DNA from: Hofstenia miamia
Lineage: Eukaryota; Xenacoelomorpha; Acoela; Hofsteniidae
Assembly: GCA_900660155.1 (NCBI GenBank)
Contig: CABFPE010000008.1
Location: 1,153,010-1,217,009, forward strand
Direction: 5' to 3'
DNA: 64,000 bases
In this document: in pieces, positions 60,163 to 64,000 of the stretch
Layout of the letters: every line of letters starts with the position of its first letter
Position numbering within the stretch: position 1 is the stretch's first letter
Program-made: the position numbers and the translations under genes
Notes under the pieces: generated by a model
What the model saw: only the letters and a program-made list of their open reading frames with translations
Told to the model about the DNA's origin: nothing
The model's database searches: none

Positions 60163-61646
60163 CCTTATATGGCTATTTTTCAAATAAGAAACTTTTTTCA
60201 TACATATTTACATTTCTTTTTCCGTGGCAAAAGCTGTAAGCCATCATCGTTTATCTAAAAGAAGTCATTTTGTTAAAATAGACATTAGCAATATTACTTT
60301 TACATATGACTACTGTATATGTAGTTGATATTTGTTGAGATTTTGTGTTGTGTTCATACATATGACTACTGTATAGTTAATATTTGTTAAGCTTTTGTGT
60401 TGTGTTCAAAATTAAGAAATAATCAGAGCAAATTTATTGCGCAATATGTGTATACAAGATCTACAAACTAACACATGACAAAAAATAAACATGAACAAAT
60501 AACTACAAATTAATTTGTACAATATATAATAATATAATAATGTTTGAGAGTGGATGTTTGTGTAGGTGCTCAATGTTCGATGTATGTTTCGAATGCATGA
60601 AGTGTATTACCGTCCCCTAATGTATACGTGTTTTATTAGAAGAAACTGTTTCAATTTTTTTCTAAACTTTTTATAGTTTTTTCTATTCGCGTTTCATAAT
60701 CTAAATTATTCCACAATTTAATTGATATGTGATGAAAGCCATTATAATTTTTATCTAAACTCAAAAATTTTTGCGATCGCTCATTTAATTTAATATAGTC
60801 ATTAAGGAAAAGGAGAGATGTTTGTAGAGATTTGAATTTAAATAAGATAGATAGCATATGCATATATGAATTTGATAGAACGGAGATAATATTTTATATT
60901 TATTACGATATACTGATGCTTCGTCATACTTTTGTGCAAAGTTTAGAGTTTTAATACACCAATTAAATGTCTTTGATAGAAGTATACGATGTTTCGAATT
61001 TAGGTTAGTTAAAACAATGGAACAGTATTGAAAATGAGACAAACAGAAAGCATGTATTAGTTGTTTATGATAATTGCTACACATTACATTGCGTAAGTGA
61101 TAAAGATATCTAATGCCTGCAGTCATTTTTTGAATCTTATTCAGCAGAAATTTTTCAAATGTTAATTCATTATCTATCTCCACTCCTAAATAGCTGACTG
61201 ATTCACTTTGCTTTATTGACTCGTTATTTATCTTTAGTTCTATATCATTTATTAGATTTCTTTGTGCCTTCGGTGAAAAAATTATAAATTGAGTTTTTTC
61301 AATATTTAATTTCAGTTGATTATTAGTAAAATGATTGTTTAATTTTTCTATATCTGTTTGGAGGTTTTTTGTAGCATCAAAAGCATTTTTTGGGGTACTT
61401 ATTAGGCATGTGTCGTCGGCATATTGGTAAATGTCGCTGTGTTTAACATGTTTTATTATATCATTTACAAAAATTGCAAATAAAATAGGGCCAAGTACAG
61501 TACCTTGGGGCACCCCACGGTCAGTCGTAACATAACTTGATTTTTTACTGTTTAATATTACACGCTGCTGTCTATTTTTTAAGAAATATTTAGAACTATA
61601 TAACTCATATGATGAAAATTTTTATCAAAAATAATTAAGAACTGCA
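60163..61646 (-). mobile_element. 5'-truncated LINE (reverse transcriptase C-terminal half) with 19-bp target duplication
   Basis: Minus strand: KNRQQRVILNSKKSSYVTTD followed by RGVPQGTVLGPILFAIFVND (61580-61460). The catalytic YADD lies in YQYADDTCLIS (about 61430). The thumb region has TQFIIFSPKAQRNL and SVSYLGVEIDNELTFEKF. A long C-terminal part follows, with one frame change near 60850 to KLNERSQKFLSLDKNYNGFH. This is typical of jockey/CR1/RTE-like RTs. TAAGAAACTTTTGGAACTA at 60144-60162 and 61647-61665 flanks it exactly and is read as the target-site duplication. The catalytic box is intact, but the 5' half is missing. Confidence 0.85.
60300..60412. repeat. 57-bp tandem duplication in the LINE 3' region
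   Basis: CATATGACTACTGTATA followed by GTT(G/A)ATATTTGTT(G/A)AG and TTTTGTGTTGTGTTCA occurs twice, starting near 60303 and 60359. Confidence 0.8.
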
Positions 61647-61743
61647 TAAGAAACTTTTGGAACTAAAAAAACCAAAATTTTTACCAAATTTTAGAAGCTT
61701 TTGGAACTAGCCCCTTCATCTAGTTTCTTATTAAAAAACGTGT

Positions 61744-62999
61744 AGTTTGCTGATAAGGTTTCGAACCTGATGATAGCCTTGAATTAATTGGCGAAAATGT
61801 GTAAATTGGAAGTAAACCAGACTAACTGACTCCACAACAAAACTACAGCTAGACAAAAATATTTTTGAAATTATCTATAAGAAATTTGTTCAAAATCTCA
61901 ACTATGTTGCGGGGGATCTTTCAAAATGGATGCTTTTCCATTATTACATAGAACGTTATCAATTTTAAAACGCTTCCCATCATTTAGACTCTAAATCAAA
62001 CTGCAAGAAATTTTGTGCCCGAGCACAAACAACTCGATTGCCAAGATGTATTACTCAAAAGATCCTTGGATCAGGTTCCACTCAATCCCATTCGATTTTC
62101 TGGTGCGATAGTCCCCACATCATGAAATCTATTTTGATCAAAATTGGAAATATTATTAGTAGCATTCTTAAATTCGTAGTTCCAGGTTCTTTTATTCGCA
62201 GTCCCATGTTAATCCCAGTCACATGAAACTGAGGTCAATAAGTAGACGACTTTAACCTAACTGGTGTTTTTTTCTAGAAACTGTAACCGAGTTTTTGTAA
62301 ACCAAACCGCCCAAGATTTTTTAGAATGCCAAACTAAATAATCAAAATAAAAACAATTTCAACAATAACAAAAATCTAAAATGTCTTTGAAACGAAATTT
62401 ATTGAAGAAATCTTTCGACTGATTGAATAATAATATATTCATTCACATGCGATTTTGAAAACTTTGTTGGACAGAAAAGAATGATACCCTTTACGGTTCT
62501 CAAAATTGTTTAATTCAAAAAAGAGTAAAAAAAATTATAACTTAGGGGCTATTTTAAAAAATTTGGTCGTTCACTTGATCATGACCTCTAATCAGAATTT
62601 CCTGCTTATGCCCCTCTTTATATTTATATAAACTTAGGGTATAATTTTGTCATAATGAAATAATGACTGCATGTTGATATGCATTTGTTTTTTGAATATC
62701 CAATGTGTTTCTCAATTGATACTGTTATACATAACAATCATATTAAGTTATTCAAAATTTATTAAGTGGACCAAGTTCAGCACAGATCAATTTCTAGATA
62801 TGCTTTAGCGTATAACTGCCATCGATTCCTATTTGAAACAACAATGTTTGTGAAACAACTCGGTCATTTTGTAAACAACTATTTGGATTTTAGAAAGTTA
62901 ATAAACTTTTGTTTTTTCTTATCTGCAATCCAAAATTTTGATCAGGGTTTGCCAATTCTAAAATCGGGGGTTTCTTGCCTAAAATATTGATAGGTATTT
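61744..62999. other. Intergenic DNA; includes the second copy of the 40.5-kb repeat
   Basis: 62252-62420 is the partner of the dispersed repeat at 40548-40720. Otherwise no recognisable feature. Confidence 0.55.
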
Positions 63000-63080
63000 T
63001 ATTTGACCCTTTGAATACCAAGCTCCAAATACTCTTAATAATACCAAGGGTGGTCAAAATGACCACCCCACACATTTTTG
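63000..63080 (-). repeat. Possible piggyBac-type terminus
   Basis: CCCTTTGAATACC at 63007, followed by ACCAAGGGTGGTCAAAATGACCACC (palindromic core at 63050-63066), lies about 150 bp beyond the transposase stop. CCCTTT-type ends are common in piggyBac elements, but the flank reads TTGA rather than the required TTAA, so this end is degenerate or misassigned. Confidence 0.35.
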
Positions 63081-63224
63081 ACCTATCTTCTAATTCCCCG
63101 CATTTTGAATCCAATATTGAGTAAAAATAACAAATATCATTAAATATTTATTGAGATTAACAAGCAATAACATTCCTAATATCAAAAAATAACGATTCTT
63201 TCGCTTAGAAAAACACATGTGAAT

Positions 63225-63494
63225 TCATTGACCTGTGCATCCAACGCACTCGGCAACTACATCAATGGCATGCTGCTTGCAAACATGCCTATGACAATGA
63301 CGGCAAATTCCCCGGGCTCTATTTGCTTGCCTCTTGCAGACATCTAAGCGGTTTCTTTCACAGTGTTTTCTTGAAGGGTCTTCGTTTGAGAAATTAATTG
63401 ATGCCGGTATCTCTTGAATACATAAAAATTTTTTATCAATTGTATCAAGTCGATATGTAGACCGACAGGGTTTTCCAGTCGATTCTGCACATGC
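63225..63494 (-). pseudogene. piggyBac-like transposase, C-terminal Cys-rich domain only
   Basis: The open frame of about 89 codons ends at TGA (63227-63225). It reads GKPCRSTYRLDT, then IPASINFSNEDPSRKHCERN, then GICRHCHRHVCKQHAIDVVA and ECVGC. The Cys/His pattern C..C....C..H.......C..C near the end resembles the cross-brace zinc domain at the C-terminus of piggyBac transposases. The preceding DDE catalytic domain is not visible upstream, where the frame is closed by stops, so this is a remnant. Assignment is from pattern only. Confidence 0.6.
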
Positions 63495-64000
63495 TCATGA
63501 CACAATGATTTTGCTAAGGAAATTATCATGTAGATAGATGGTGCTTGCAAAGAATTGTCTTGAAGTATGGCTATTTGAAAATTCTCTTTATAAATTGCAA
63601 ATTAGGATAATTAATTATATGTTATCAGGCACTAAAACTAAAATATATGCTTGAAAATGTTTACTAAACTTGCATAATGGAAGTATTTTGTAATCTTTAT
63701 CAATGATGTTATTATTAATGTATCTTTACTAGAAAGTGAAAGTCATTTGCTTGTTGTGATGACGTCATGCAATACTTTGCAAATCTTTTGTAATGGTGAA
63801 ATGGAAAAGGAAGTAGAGATCAAGTGTCTGGAAGATAAAGTGAAATGTTCTTTCAGAGGAAAGTTAAAAAATGACATTCTGCCTTAGCTTAGTGCGTTAA
63901 CCTTTTAACCTCAGATAAAGATCCAGTAAATTTGTATGTATGCTTAAAGTGTTTACAGTTTCTGGCAGAGTTCGGGCCCAATTTTACATAATCTGATATG
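63495..64000. other. Intergenic DNA at the right edge
   Basis: No gene recognised. A perfect TGACGTCA (CRE-like) octamer lies at 63760-63767, but nothing shows that it is functional. Confidence 0.5.

Larger units (their letters stand above)
60085..61743. mobile_element. Small foldback element (24-bp inverted ends) split by a LINE
   Basis: ACACGTTTTTTAATAAGAAA at 60085 is the exact reverse complement of sequence ending at 61743. The match extends to 24 bp with one mismatch. The LINE at 60163-61646 and one copy of its target duplication account for nearly all the interior, so the original element would be about 156 bp. Confidence 0.65.

Noticed and set aside
63760-63767. TGACGTCA as a CRE regulatory site
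   Set aside because: A single 8-bp match with no nearby gene is not evidence of function.

Overview
The window is nuclear DNA from an AT-rich invertebrate animal, taken from a draft assembly. The evidence is two intron-containing genes with clear animal orthologues, many introns of only 42-75 bp, abundant (TA)n tracts, and several families of animal transposable elements. Splice acceptors are unusual: 25 of the 26 TRRAP acceptors I placed end in TAG (mostly TTTAG) and only one ends in CAG. I cannot name the species. A tunicate, cnidarian, flatworm or similar lineage would fit, and the choice between them is inference.

Region 1 (1-17.8 kb) holds the only clear host genes, both on the minus strand. 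The 5' part of TRRAP (about 1,530 codons in 27 exons, start codon at 14435, running off the left edge) is the giant pseudokinase scaffold of the SAGA and NuA4/TIP60 histone acetyltransferase complexes. About 1.1 kb upstream of it lies a complete five-exon DDX49 gene (439 aa), a DEAD-box RNA helicase of ribosome biogenesis. TRRAP exon 9 appears twice around a 21-N gap, which is almost certainly a scaffolding artefact. One unidentified exon-like ORF lies just upstream of DDX49.

Region 2 (17.8-26 kb) is gene-poor. It contains a broken LINE reverse transcriptase (19.4-20.3 kb), a broken Mutator-like transposase (21.4-22.5 kb) and AT-rich DNA with microsatellites.

Region 3 (26-47.8 kb) is a nested block of mobile elements. 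Two gypsy-type LTR retrotransposon copies lie head to tail and share the middle LTR (about 26.0, 33.9 and 46.0 kb). The first has most of its pol missing and an R2/NeSL-type LINE with a restriction-like endonuclease in its place. Each copy carries a foldback element with a perfect 9-bp target-site duplication (26591-27882 and 36961-37364). Between the second pol and the last LTR lie two diverged tandem copies of a 2.3-kb unit coding for an unrecognised protein. A satellite-like repeat of about 440 bp follows.

Region 4 (47.8-64 kb) is intergenic. It holds a 689-N gap, a hAT-type MITE with an 8-bp target duplication, a decayed gypsy RT, a 192-bp tandem repeat, a LINE inserted with a 19-bp target duplication inside a small foldback element, and the cysteine-rich C-terminus of a piggyBac-like transposase.

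No prokaryotic system, CRISPR array or intact virus is present. The most interesting material is the layered transposon block and the unidentified tandem ORF units at 41.3-45.9 kb. Exon boundaries were read by eye, but exon lengths and phases add up exactly.
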